The translations under genes and the position numbers were made by a program. The notes under the pieces were generated by a model. The model was given only the letters and a program-made list of their open reading frames with translations, had not been told where the DNA came from and ran no database searches. 64,000 nt of DNA, taken from contig NC_087072.1 in assembly GCF_026151205.1 (NCBI RefSeq), positions 10,514,169-10,578,168 of the forward strand, read 5' to 3'. Shown here piece by piece: positions 1 to 10,700 of the stretch. Source of the DNA: Bolinopsis microptera. Lineage: Eukaryota > Ctenophora > Tentaculata > Lobata > Bolinopsidae. How positions within the stretch are numbered: the first letter of the stretch is position 1; every line of letters starts with the position of its first letter.

Positions 1-54
1 TCGGAGAACTCTTTGGCTTCGTACTCTCTTCACTTCTTTCTCCGCACAAAACTG

Positions 55-165
55 TTCAATCCGTGGGAGGCCCTGTTATTCAAATAAAGTTCTGAACCCT
101 CAATCAAGCGTTTAGTTCTAAAACTTTGGTAATGGAAATTGTAGTTTTGTAGCTTTTCTCATAAC
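55..165 (+). repeat. Dispersed repeat, copy 1
   Basis: ccgtgggaggccctgttatt...gttctgaaccctcaatcaagcg is related to the segment at about 3215-3325, in the same orientation, at roughly 70 percent identity. No coding content. Confidence 0.6.
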
Positions 166-537
166 TATCGTCCTATCGAACTGATGATCAATAAACATCA
201 CGCGGTTTGCTACATGCAAATCAAGTTAGTATAAGGAGTCGTTTACATATCAGCAGAGGGGTCTTCCAAATTGCAAATGATTACGATTGACCATATAATA
301 TTGTAATTTTGGCACAATAGCACAATACTAATAGCGATACCCGGATTTAACATTTAAACAATTTGTAATCGTATTGCCATGCAGTGTTTGTGTAACTGTA
401 GTACTAGTTGGTAATCGCTTTTCTTGTCAAAAAGTTAATATTTGTTTCCTTCGATAGTAAATTATTTTGTCCCAAATTCATATATTTTCTAATAATACAA
501 AATTGTTTTTAGACCAATTATACAATGTCAATAAGTC

Positions 538-1255
538 ATGTGGCATGTAAGGCGCCAAAGACAAATTGCTAAAAGGCTCGGCGCAACTGCAGAAAACTGC
601 TACTAACTGCCACAAACTGCCACTAACTGCTACAAACTGCCACTAACTGCTACTAACTGCCACTAACTGCTGCAAACTGCGCGCGCAGTGCGTGGGCGCG
701 ATTGTAGCAGTTAGTGGCAGTTAGTGGCAGTTAGTGGCAGTTTGTAGCAGTTAGTGGCAGTTTGTAACAGTTAGTGGCAGTTTGTGGCAGTTAGTGGCAG
801 TTTGTGGCAGTTAGTGGCAGTTTGTAGCAGTTAGTGACAGTTTCTTTGCACTTTGCTCCTCCTGTGTACAATAGGTGACTGCCGATTAAATTGGGATCTA
901 AGTTAAAAGTAAACATTGATATATAAAATTGCCAGAAAATCAAGACATTCTCACGCGCGAATTTTGTGTACCACGTTTGTATAACAATTGCAATATCGTT
1001 ATCACTTACCACGTGTTTTTTGCGCGCGCTGGCTGCTTGCTTTGCACTATATTTAATTTTAGAATTTTACAAATCTTAGAACAGTAGCACGATATTTAAC
1101 AACTTTTGCACCTTATATACCAAGTATTTTATTACCAGGGGCGCCATATTTCTAGGGGGCGCCAAATTATGAGGGGGGCGGCAGAATTTTGGCGCCCCCC
1201 TCTCACGGCGCCCCCCCGCATAGCGGGGTCTGCGGGGCCTTACGTTACGCCACTG
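538..1255. mobile_element. Possible DNA transposon remnant around a large hairpin
   Basis: The right end ttacgttacgccactg (ending 1255) resembles hAT-like termini reading CAGTGGCGTAACG outward. A weak partner, catgtggcatgtaaggcgcc, lies at 538-557. G/C-rich palindromic blocks (ggcgccaaa, ggggggcggc) lie inside the right end. Target duplication not resolved. Confidence 0.35.
591..842. repeat. Inverted arrays of a 10-nt repeat forming a large hairpin
   Basis: About nine units of actaactgcc/acaaactgcc (591-680) face about fourteen units of gcagttagtg/gcagtttgta (706-842), their reverse complements, around a gcgcgcagtgcgtgggcgcg centre. The two arms can pair extensively in DNA or RNA. Confidence 0.9.
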
Positions 1256-1445
1256 TAACTGATCACTTCCCACCACTCAGATACAGCCAACACTCCGATG
1301 TCCCAATGTCCCAAATTGATGGATTTATCTTCTGAAACTAGCAAATTTCTTAATTTTGTGTTGAAAATAAATTTTTTTAGCCACACTTTGACAGAAAGGC
1401 TGGCGCGAGCGCGCACACGCGTTCGCTTGATCAAATCTATACAGA

Positions 1446-1990
1446 GCATCTTAACCCCCCGTATGCGATTTATGTTCCCGGGTAGGTGGTACATGTTTAA
1501 GTGGTTGAATAACTAGTACCTGTCCCAAAGCATCACAAAAATCAAGTTTGAACCTCTCAACCCACTCAGGCCACTCCCAGGAGCCACGCCCATCCCAAAA
1601 TAGCTGAAATCCAGGTCAAATCAAGACTGAGCATTTTGACTCCCGTATGCGATTTATGTTCCCGGGTAGGTGGTACATGTTTTAGTGGTTGAATAACTAG
1701 TACCTGTCCCAAACCATCAGAAAAATCAAGTTTGAACCTCTCAACCCACTCAGGCCACTCCTAGGAGCCACGCCCATCATAAAATAGCTGAAATCCAGGT
1801 CAAATTAAGACTGAGCATCTTTACCCCCATATGCGATTTATGTTCCGGGGTATGTGGCATATGTTTAGGTGGTTAAATAGTTAGTACATGTCCCAAACCA
1901 TCATAAAAACCAAGTTTTGACTTCTCAACCCACTAGGCCGGAGGCGACGCCCATCCCAAAATTACTGAAATCAGGGGGTAATCAGGTAAT
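1446..1990 (+). repeat. 184-bp tandem repeat, about 3 diverged copies
   Basis: gcgatttatgttcccgggta recurs at 1465, 1649 and, diverged, at 1833, with conserved text between (caagttt...cctctcaacccactcaggcc). The third copy is the most diverged. Confidence 0.88.
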
Positions 1991-3214
1991 CAAGGTTAAA
2001 TCAAAATAGCTAAAATCTGGAAACCCCTGTAATCATTTTAATATGAGACTTTATAAAACAATTCAATTTCTTTCAGGGAGTTGCAGTCAAGTTGTACCAA
2101 GGATTTTCTACGATGAGATGAGAATACCTTACCTCTGATATTCTCTGATATCATATCAAAATGTTAATCTGTTTTTATGTGAGACAATGTTTTATTTTTC
2201 AAAGAATGTGTTTATTTATAAAGTACAAAATGACTTATAATTAGTAAAATGTTATCTCCATATGGTTGCCACTAACTAGTTATCCTACGGTTAACCATTT
2301 TTTATTGTAATTATTATCACTAGAAAGTTGTTTAAATACTTGTTTCGGATAAAAAAATGTGAATAGGGTCAGGGTCGGATTCGAACTCGAGTGATCATGT
2401 GAGGATATTACGCTTAGCGAACTTAGCTGTTAATTAGATGGATCAAATATAATTCTAACTATCACATTAACGTGCACGCGCATTCCCTGCGCAAAGTTAT
2501 TCTACGATGGTGCACATTTTTAGCCAGTTTGGGGCGACTGCGCGGCACGAAAGCTTTAAACCTTAATAACTCTGTCCAGGAACAGTCCCCAGAACTGATT
2601 AAGGTTGCGATGTCCGAGTCTGAGTGTGTACTTTAAGATGATATATGATTAGTCATACCTGCATTCACACAGTGGCATCGCAAATGGGTATAGTCGCGAA
2701 CGCAAAGAAACCGCAGGGTGGGCCGCGCTCAGCCTGTCATTCTGCATGCGCATAATAGCCTAAGGTCCCCAGGTAAGTACACTGTAGGAGCGGACTAATA
2801 TACGTGCAGTAATCCACTAAGTTTATGATTTCAATTATATAATGCTCAGACGGGTGCCCAGTGCTGAGATGCCAGAATTTATTGTATTATGTGGTGACCC
2901 CCATTGTCGTTTCACTTAGTGAAAAGTGGCAGACACCGGACACCCCTATAGCATATAGCGTTTCTACGATACAGGGGAGCCGCGCACTCGTGCGCGGCGG
3001 GTCATACAACGTATGACACAGAATTTATAGAAAGCATTTTATTTCACAAATTATTTCTTTTATTTCTTTTTGTTATTAACCACGGTACCAATTTAGACAG
3101 GTGTTAGTTGCTAGCACCGGGTAATAATCACCTCTCCCATGTCCATGATATGTAGTACGTTATTTCCTCCAAGAAATTATTTATTTAGAGCTCCTTTTGA
3201 CTTGGCTAGAACTA
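1991..3214. other. Non-coding, two small perfect hairpins
   Basis: No gene recognised. gccgcgcactcgtgcgcggc (2979-2998) and gtcatacaacgtatgac (3001-3017) are adjacent palindromes, perhaps a transposon end. Confidence 0.5.
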
Positions 3215-3325
3215 TACATGGGAGGCCCCGGTTATATCAAGAGAGTCCGTCTCGGAAGGTTCTGAACCCACGATTGAGCGTCTTAAAACTTTTGTTTTAG
3301 GGAAATCATAGTTTTGCTAGAATTC
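3215..3325 (+). repeat. Dispersed repeat, copy 2
   Basis: catgggaggccccggttata...ggttctgaacccacgattgagcg is related to positions 55-165 in the same orientation. Confidence 0.6.
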
Positions 3326-5084
3326 AGAGTTTCATGTTACTTCTTATTTAATTTAGTGCGGTTAGTGATTATAATTCAGACTTTCAATTTTGGTGGGTTA
3401 ACACAAATTGATACAACAATGTAAGCAAGAATATAGATCTACTATAATAATAGTAGTGTAATTAATGAACAAAAACCTTCTTATAAAAAAATGATTATAT
3501 AACAATGGAAGTAAGCTTTTTGTACTATACTAATTAATTAACACGGGAGAACATCTTCTCATAACCTATTTTAAGGGAAATATCTTGGTGTCCAAATCTA
3601 TGATGGTGCAATCACCTTTCAAAGTCTATTTCTAAGCAATGGTTTATGGTGTAGGTGGAATGGAGTATCACGGTGTCTCGATCTTTAACAGGTTGGCCGT
3701 CACGAATGGTGGAGGAAGTCTGGTCTGAAAACAATATCTTTAAACTATGGTGTTAAAACAATTTATAACCATCCAACTGGAAACTACTTTAAACTTGCAC
3801 ATGTAAATATTAATATAAAAGGAAATGTCAAATTTTAGTCTTACTCTATAATACAACAATTAATCAATTAAAATGGAATATATCTACTACTTTATGCAGA
3901 CGTCGTAACTGAACTAATTACCTCGGCTGACGAAGTAGAATCAATTATTCTTGGCCCGATCAAGCTGTTATTGACAATAGCAAGTAACAACACGGTATTA
4001 GCAGGAATCCTCGTGGATGTGTGACCTGGAAAACGACAACGTAATTTTGTACAATGGATATTAATTGAGAATAAGGAACTACGATGTTCGACTACCTTTT
4101 TATTATTCTTAGATCTAACATGCTGAGACTAATAGAAAAGGAATTTACCTCTAGAACGAACCCAACACGCATGATGGTCTTTGGAATTGTCATCTAGTTT
4201 AGGAGGAATCTTATCAACAAAACTGCAAGATGTATTCGTGTCTGGTTGAACCTAGATAGAAATGACGTATTACTATAGCCACATAGGAAACTGGAATAGA
4301 AACTTGAAAACAACATTATTATCAATTCACGTCTGAACTCTTAAATTAGAACTTAGAAGCAAGACAGCTAAATTAAACGCTCACATCAAATTAAGGAAAA
4401 GAACTTACTGGATTACTACGTCTAGCAATCTTATCAAAACATGGCGTAGCCGGTCGAAACCTGCCTACTGCACTGGCCCCTGAGTACTCGAACAACCCTA
4501 TCGACTGTGCTGGTCTAAGACTCCCTTGTTCTCCGATCGTCATCCTCATATATCATCTCCGAATCTCACTGAGTCTGCTGCTCATTATCGTTAAACTCTG
4601 CCGCTCATTATCCATCCTTACGATCCATAGACCATCGTCTGAAACTGTGATACTGATAGGCCGGTCTGCTATCAGGTGTTCTTCTGTGGCGCTCTGATTG
4701 GACACCTCCATGGAATGTCATCAACCGTGTCGAATTGTCCCTTGGTTAAACACAAAAAGCTCCGTTTGTTAATTAAACGTAAGCCTATTCTATAATTCAG
4801 ATACACTTCTTATATAAATGATCTGCTAAACTTAAGGAGATATATCTTAAACACAAAATCATTCAAGCACAGAATGACTGGAAATTCTTGGAATTTCCGA
4901 GGTTCATTACACTTTTATATAGCAACAAATCATTTAATCAATATGCCGGACGTTAAACTTAAAATCATTAATACTTTGGGTGCAAAATTGGGAAAAATAG
5001 CTCTCTAGCTAAATAATGAAATAAATGGAATAGATAATGGTTTCAAAAAGGCAAAAATGAAACTAAAATTGTTGCAGACTAAAT
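3326..5084. other. Non-coding stretch, nothing recognised
   Basis: AT-rich sequence with no supported gene, RNA or repeat. Confidence 0.5.
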
Positions 5085-5329
5085 TGGTGAACCCTGGGGG
5101 ACACCAGACCGAACTGGTAGAGAGGAAGACGTTTGGCCTTCTAACACTACTTGTTGTTGTCGCCCCTCAAGATAGGACTTGATAAATTTAAGCATTAGTC
5201 CATCGACATTAAAAATATTCTTTAATTTGCTTAAAATGAGGTCATGCGAAACGCTATCAAAAGCTTTCGCAAAATCAAAATATATTATATCAGTCCTGGA
5301 CCTGTTGTTCAGTGCAAAGTCATTTTAAC
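5085..5329 (-). pseudogene. Non-LTR retrotransposon reverse transcriptase fragment
   Basis: The minus strand reads ALNNRSRTDIIYFDFAKAFD, then SVSHDLILSKLK, FIKSYLEGRQQQVVLEGQ and SGVPQGS. These match palm and finger motifs of LINE reverse transcriptases (D-F-x-K-A-F-D, S-Y-L-x-G-R-x-Q, S-G-V-P-Q-G-S). The catalytic Y-x-D-D motif is not present because the fragment stops soon after. It is a truncated, non-functional piece. Confidence 0.88.
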
Positions 5330-5660
5330 CACTAAAATGTGTATAGTGCTCAAACAAGACGAGAATATTCAAACAATATACGCATAATATAGCAATGGCC
5401 AATTGGCTGACTATAAGGTCATGGCCTGAACAAACAATTTTTTTAAATAGTCAAGTGATGCTAAAGCAGAGCACAAATGTGTAATAAGTTGATAGATTAA
5501 AAAACTGATTCATGTGATGCATTACGCAGAGCACAGATAAAAATACTGATTCAATGATTAAAATTTTAGCTGAGAGTGTCAATAAATTACTGTGTCATAA
5601 AAAAGGAACGATGTACACGTGATCTGAGATACCAATATCTCAATATCAAAAGGATAGTGT
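5330..5660. other. Gap between retrotransposon fragments
   Basis: AT-rich, nothing recognised. Confidence 0.5.
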
Positions 5661-6011
5661 CTAGAAACATTCATAGTCCATGGTGGCAGGTATCAAGTTA
5701 AACGAAGTTACACTGACTGGCAATGTATACGATTGCCGTCTCCCTCTCTCACGCCTGACCGCTATCAGAGTGCTCCTGAGGATTGAGAATCTAATCCTGG
5801 TGCGCATGTAACACATAATAGCCGCATAGTCTTCTCCTCTCTTCTGGGATAGTTTTTCAGCGAGTCTCTTGTGGTATCTTGTGGCTTGTGGACCCCATCC
5901 GCCATTTGTTGAGTATATAAGTGGGGTAAAGGTGCCTTTTTCCACCTGGATGATTCTGTTGTTGTACTTTTTCATTTTCCTCATTTCATGAGCTTTATAG
6001 ATCTGTTCCAT
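5661..6011 (-). pseudogene. Retrotransposon C-terminal fragment
   Basis: 116 codons on the minus strand: KKYNNRIIQVEKGTFTPLIY, STNGGWGPQATRYHKRLAEK and IRFSILRSTL. I recognise the pattern V-E-x-G-T-F-T-P-L-x-x-x-x-x-G-G and the following R-x-x-x-x-x-L-R-S as the C-terminal part of reverse transcriptase proteins common in invertebrate genomes. On this strand it lies upstream of the RT piece at 5085-5329, so the two are not collinear and probably derive from separate insertions. Confidence 0.6.
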
Positions 6012-6531
6012 ATCTTTTTTGTCATATGTGGGTTAGTTAGGGTGGGTAACACCCTAACTGTATAGTTGATAACATGATCTTGATTGGTTATATTACAGCA
6101 AGAGATTGAAACCTTCCTCAAACATTGTTTTTTTTAATATATGACATAAAATCAAGAAGATTGCATTTTAAAATGAAAGTTAACATAATTTAGGAGGTGA
6201 TTGCTATTATAGCTTAAATTATAGATTATCATATATTATATTATTGTATTCCTTTAAATTTGTATTCCTTTTTTATAGCTTATTTTATAGATTATCATAT
6301 TGTAATGTTGTGATATTGCATAACTTATTGTAAATATAATACGTGTTTCAGAATTGTGTAATGTAACGTGATGGAAATATTTTAAACGGGCATATTCTGT
6401 CCATACCAGAATGCACTACATGAAGAATTCGTTGTAACTTTGTTTGAAAAGCATTAATATGTATGACTGCAGTTCAGAGGCGGCTCGTGGGAGCTGGCTG
6501 GCAGTTTTGTTGGGGGTCCAATCGATGGACT

Positions 6532-6566
<35 letters not shown>

Positions 6567-7615
6567 CTTGGGAGCTGGCTCAGGCTGATCCCTCCAAACT
6601 ACCGATTACATTACACACAGGGCCTTGTAAATGTAATGTGTAACACTTTACAGGCAACAGCAAACAAAAACAAAAACTTATAACATGGGTGAAACAGGAC
6701 ACCACACGTGTACGATCTCAGCCGCGTAGTATCATAGCAGTCAATAGTTCAAACTGCAAAGGGTCCTGGACCTTCAAATCGAGGCAAATCATAATAGATT
6801 ATCTGTAGTGGGATGCGCACGATGTGCTTTGTAACGTTTACAATTAACTATGTGTTAAAACTGCGCGGCTGAGTAGTTCCCTACAACACAAAATTTCACG
6901 AAGATCATGCGTGCGCTTACATTAAAACGTATGATAGTAAATGAATACCTTTATATTGCGATTTGTTATTTCCTAACACTATTACTAATTACTATTTCTA
7001 TTTTAAGCACCAGCCACCAGATAATAATTTTAAGGCGTCCACGGACGCCCTATGGGCCATTGTTAGCCCCAAGCGTTTTGGTCCTTCATTCCTGCCACTC
7101 AGCATTGCCTACTGTAAAGTAGACATTTTTCTAAGACAATAGAGAAACTGACCCTGTCTCACTAAATTCCCCTAAACTCAACCACTTACCATAATAAAAA
7201 TGCTAACAACCAAATAAAGTTTTTTAAATAAAGAATATTTCCTCAAGTTTACGTCTAGCTAACTAATTAGTGGTTTAAGCTCTTATTCTATTTATGATTA
7301 AAGGAATGTAAAATAAAACTTTTCGTTTCATTGAAAACTTTTCGTTTCATTCAATAGCCGCCTCTGCTGCAGTTATGATAATTGCCTCAAGGAAGCATAT
7401 TCCACTTCGATTGCTACAAATGATAGAAGCAGAAGTATTGCTACCCTGTTAAGCAGTTTTTTACACAGTTTATAATTGTTTATTTGCCTTTCTTCTATAA
7501 CATATTTACTATTTTCTGAATTTAGCGGTTTTCCGTGTTAACCATTCTTTTTCTTATTCAAAAATATTGTAATCGAAAAATATTGTTATTAAAAAATGAA
7601 GTTATTTGATTGCAG
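6012..7615. other. Region upstream of the coiled-coil gene
   Basis: AT-rich. The probable 5' region of the coiled-coil gene is here, but no clear promoter or leader exon could be identified. Includes the poly-G tract. Confidence 0.45.
6532..6566 (+). repeat. Poly-G homopolymer, 35 nt
   Basis: An uninterrupted run of 35 G, flanked on both sides by gggagctggct copies. It could fold as a G-quadruplex, and its length is likely unstable or poorly sequenced. Confidence 0.97.
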
Positions 7616-7725
7616 CCCATGGGAGTATGCCAGCAGACCGTGACCGGTCGATGATCGATGAACTTCGACAAAAAGTTGTTGATCTAACAGAGCAGCTAGG
7701 ACAAGAAAGGGTTAAAGTCAAACAA
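7616..7725 (+). CDS. Coiled-coil gene exon 1 (first recognised), with likely start codon
   Basis: Acceptor ttgattgcag and donor gtaagc bound the exon. Two leading bases plus 36 codons are open. The ATG at 7627 begins MPADRDRSMIDELRQK and is a reasonable translation start, since JAKMIP proteins also reach the ELR-K motif soon after their start. The acceptor implies at least one upstream exon, probably 5' untranslated, which I could not find. Coding upstream of 7616 cannot be excluded. Confidence 0.7.
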
Positions 7726-10700
7726 GTAAGCTATACATAAATCTTATTAATATGTTTTCTGTGATTTACCGTTTTGCCTATTTATTATCTTCCAAGTAAA
7801 TGAGCTATTTCAATCTATCAGTGGTCAAAAATAACAGCCAAAAGCTGGACTCTAAATAATTGGTTTATCTTCCTGAATCTCATGAAACATCTTTAAACAA
7901 AAATATATGATTCACTCAGGTCCACCATGACAAAGTTATAGAGGTACGCCATGCTCGGGAGCAAGAACAAGTAAAATGCGAGAAAGAGAAGATCACACTC
8001 AAGAAAAAATATTTGAAGGAGAAAAATGATGCTGTAAGCCTTGTATTTTTTTATACACTAGCTTAGTTGTGTTTCCGTTGTTTGGTATAGTCACAGAAAG
8101 AATTGTTATAGGAGTCGACCAGAGACCAATAAGACCTAAATAAGACAATAAAAACATACTCTAAAAACATATATCCAAGCCATCCAAGCATGACAAAAAG
8201 GTCATCACTGATGAGGCTGGTTCCTTATACTGTATCACAATTGTGGTGGATCATTCTCATTTGAACCATAACTTCAGGTTAATAAAATCCTCGAGAACCT
8301 GAAAAAGAAAGACAGAGGAATTGGCGAAGTTTTAAATCAAAAGGTAAGGATATCGTAGTTGGTAGAGTCCTGATACTTTTCAGGCCCAAGAGCAGTGCTC
8401 GTCTTGTTTCAAGTATCAGTTCAAATATTATACTATGCTTAGATCTATTTTTATTTCTTACGATGGTACATGTGTAGTGTTGAACACCAATTATTAATTT
8501 AAATCTGTCCTTGAAATTTGTATTACTTAATTTGATGAGTTTAATATTAATCCTACATTTCTTTCAGGATGACGAGATCAGAGTGCTGCAGGCAGAGCTT
8601 CAAGTCTTACAGACAGAAAATGATTCCGGCAGCCATACCTCCTTGACCAACGAACAAGAATCTGCTTATATTTCCGGTATGTTTGGGGTTTAAAATCACT
8701 CTATTACTAAAATTACTTGGATTTCTACCGCTTTGATAAATGACTACAAGAAGATGGGGAGTTAATATTGTTGATTTATATAATATAGATTATTTATTCT
8801 TTAGTGTAGATTAACTTTATTTTTATATATTTTACCAAGTGTGAAGGATCAACCATACGTTATTGATATTCTTGAAATATTTAATGATAAATTGATATAA
8901 TAATAAATGATTGTAATATTTTTATTGAGGCACATGCCACCCCATCGCGGGTTTACTACTACTACTACTACTATTTCAGTTTCCTGTGATCTCGTCATAA
9001 CACTGTGATAACATTTTGTGAAGTATACTGATATTACAATTATGAAACATGACAGACTTCTCCTTTATCGGTGGCCCTAATTACAGATATATTACGACGT
9101 CTTGACTGTTGAGTGACCGCACATCTAACGATAAAGAAATTATGTCATCGACGTAAATTTAATGACTTTGCTAATGTGGTTTGCATTATGTGATGAAATA
9201 TGAGACTAGCCCTTACATAGATAATTTCAGTGCAAAATTGTTTTTAGGTAAGCTTGAACAATTTATGATCTGATAAAATCCAATTCCGGAAAATATTTAG
9301 TATGATAATGGTAAAATGTTGATCGTCAAGAGAGTTGGGGTTATGAAAGGCTTTTGTTCTCAAAGTTGGAAACTGTTGGCATCTCAGGAATTTCTGTTAA
9401 AACAGTGTAAGACTGCTGTACCTTCATTCCTCAAGTCTTCTCTAATCATTCATGGTCCACAGATTATCTCAAAACTATAATTACATTGTGAAGCGTGGCC
9501 AGCATGTGCTCAGTGCTGTGGATCACATCTGAAATTAACCGTCACCTGATTGGGTTACGTAATCTAATCTGTCTGGGTAGGACCGTCCTTAATGGTGGGT
9601 AACCGGTTAAGCAGCACGAGTCATCTTACATCAAGCAAGGTGGTCACAGTCACTTTGAAGTACATCTATGTTACAACTTACATCTATATAGTATTACACG
9701 TATGATGAGGCATCTGCTTGTGATATTGTTTGTTTATCTTTCAAGACAGTTATTCACCCTATTAAATATTAATCATGAGCAGTTTGTTGTGTTAACGCTT
9801 GTTATTGGTCAGAATAACTTATTACAACACTATCTTGTACAATATTTTAGTACACACTCACTCTGTTTTAAATTTTGAAGATGACCGTTTCATTACAACA
9901 TTATATTTGCTCATCGATCCGGAGTAGCCGCCGTTCATATTTACGTAATAAGTTGACTTGTACTAGTAAAAGCATCAAAAAATGTTGTTGTTATTTTCTT
10001 TACTTTGCTTAGCAAACTTACATGCTCAATCGCGGGTCCTTAATATAATAACAGACATAATATCTGTCATACGTATATCAAATACCTTCGCCGATCTCTC
10101 CAAATATATAGAATAACATATGTGCAAAATAGTACTCAGTGCACTAAAAAGTCCTACCTGCACAACAACAACAAAATATGTACAAAAGGAATGTGTTTGT
10201 AATCCAATATATTGGTTCAAGCGTGATTTCAGAAAAATAGGATGAAGATTAGTAGGTCACGATTTATTACGTGTCTGGTAACCGCTAAATTGTGATCATT
10301 GTCTCTTTGTTGTGACCGTTAGTCACTCGTTTTCTGCGTATTTGTTGAATTTCAAATTTATGACTCATGATTCAAATTATCGCGTTCCTGCGGTTACCTA
10401 CCTGTCTTGATGTTTGATATCTTTTCTGAATTTTGTAAATGGTGCCCAATTGTGACCCGTTTCATTTTGTTTGATGCGTTTTCCAATATTTTCTGCTGTG
10501 AGCTGTTCCGATTATATTTACTAATCTCTATGATTTTCATGCTTCTTTAATCTTCATAAAATGTGCCAAAAGTGCCATGATGCGTGATCTTATCTCCGCC
10601 CTAAAACCATGAATGTCACGCATCACACATTACATGTCACACATCACACAGTATATGTGCATTATATCCCTTGACAATTGGTTAATGATATGTGCACTCT

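Noticed and set aside
2366-2390. tRNA B-box-like sequence on the minus strand (gagttcgaatcc) with a nearby A-box-like stretch and T run
   Set aside because: The T-arm and acceptor stem do not pair when laid out as a tRNA, so neither a tRNA nor a SINE is supported.
5085-6011. A single intact LINE spanning both retrotransposon fragments
   Set aside because: On the minus strand the C-terminal piece precedes the reverse transcriptase piece, so they are not one collinear element.
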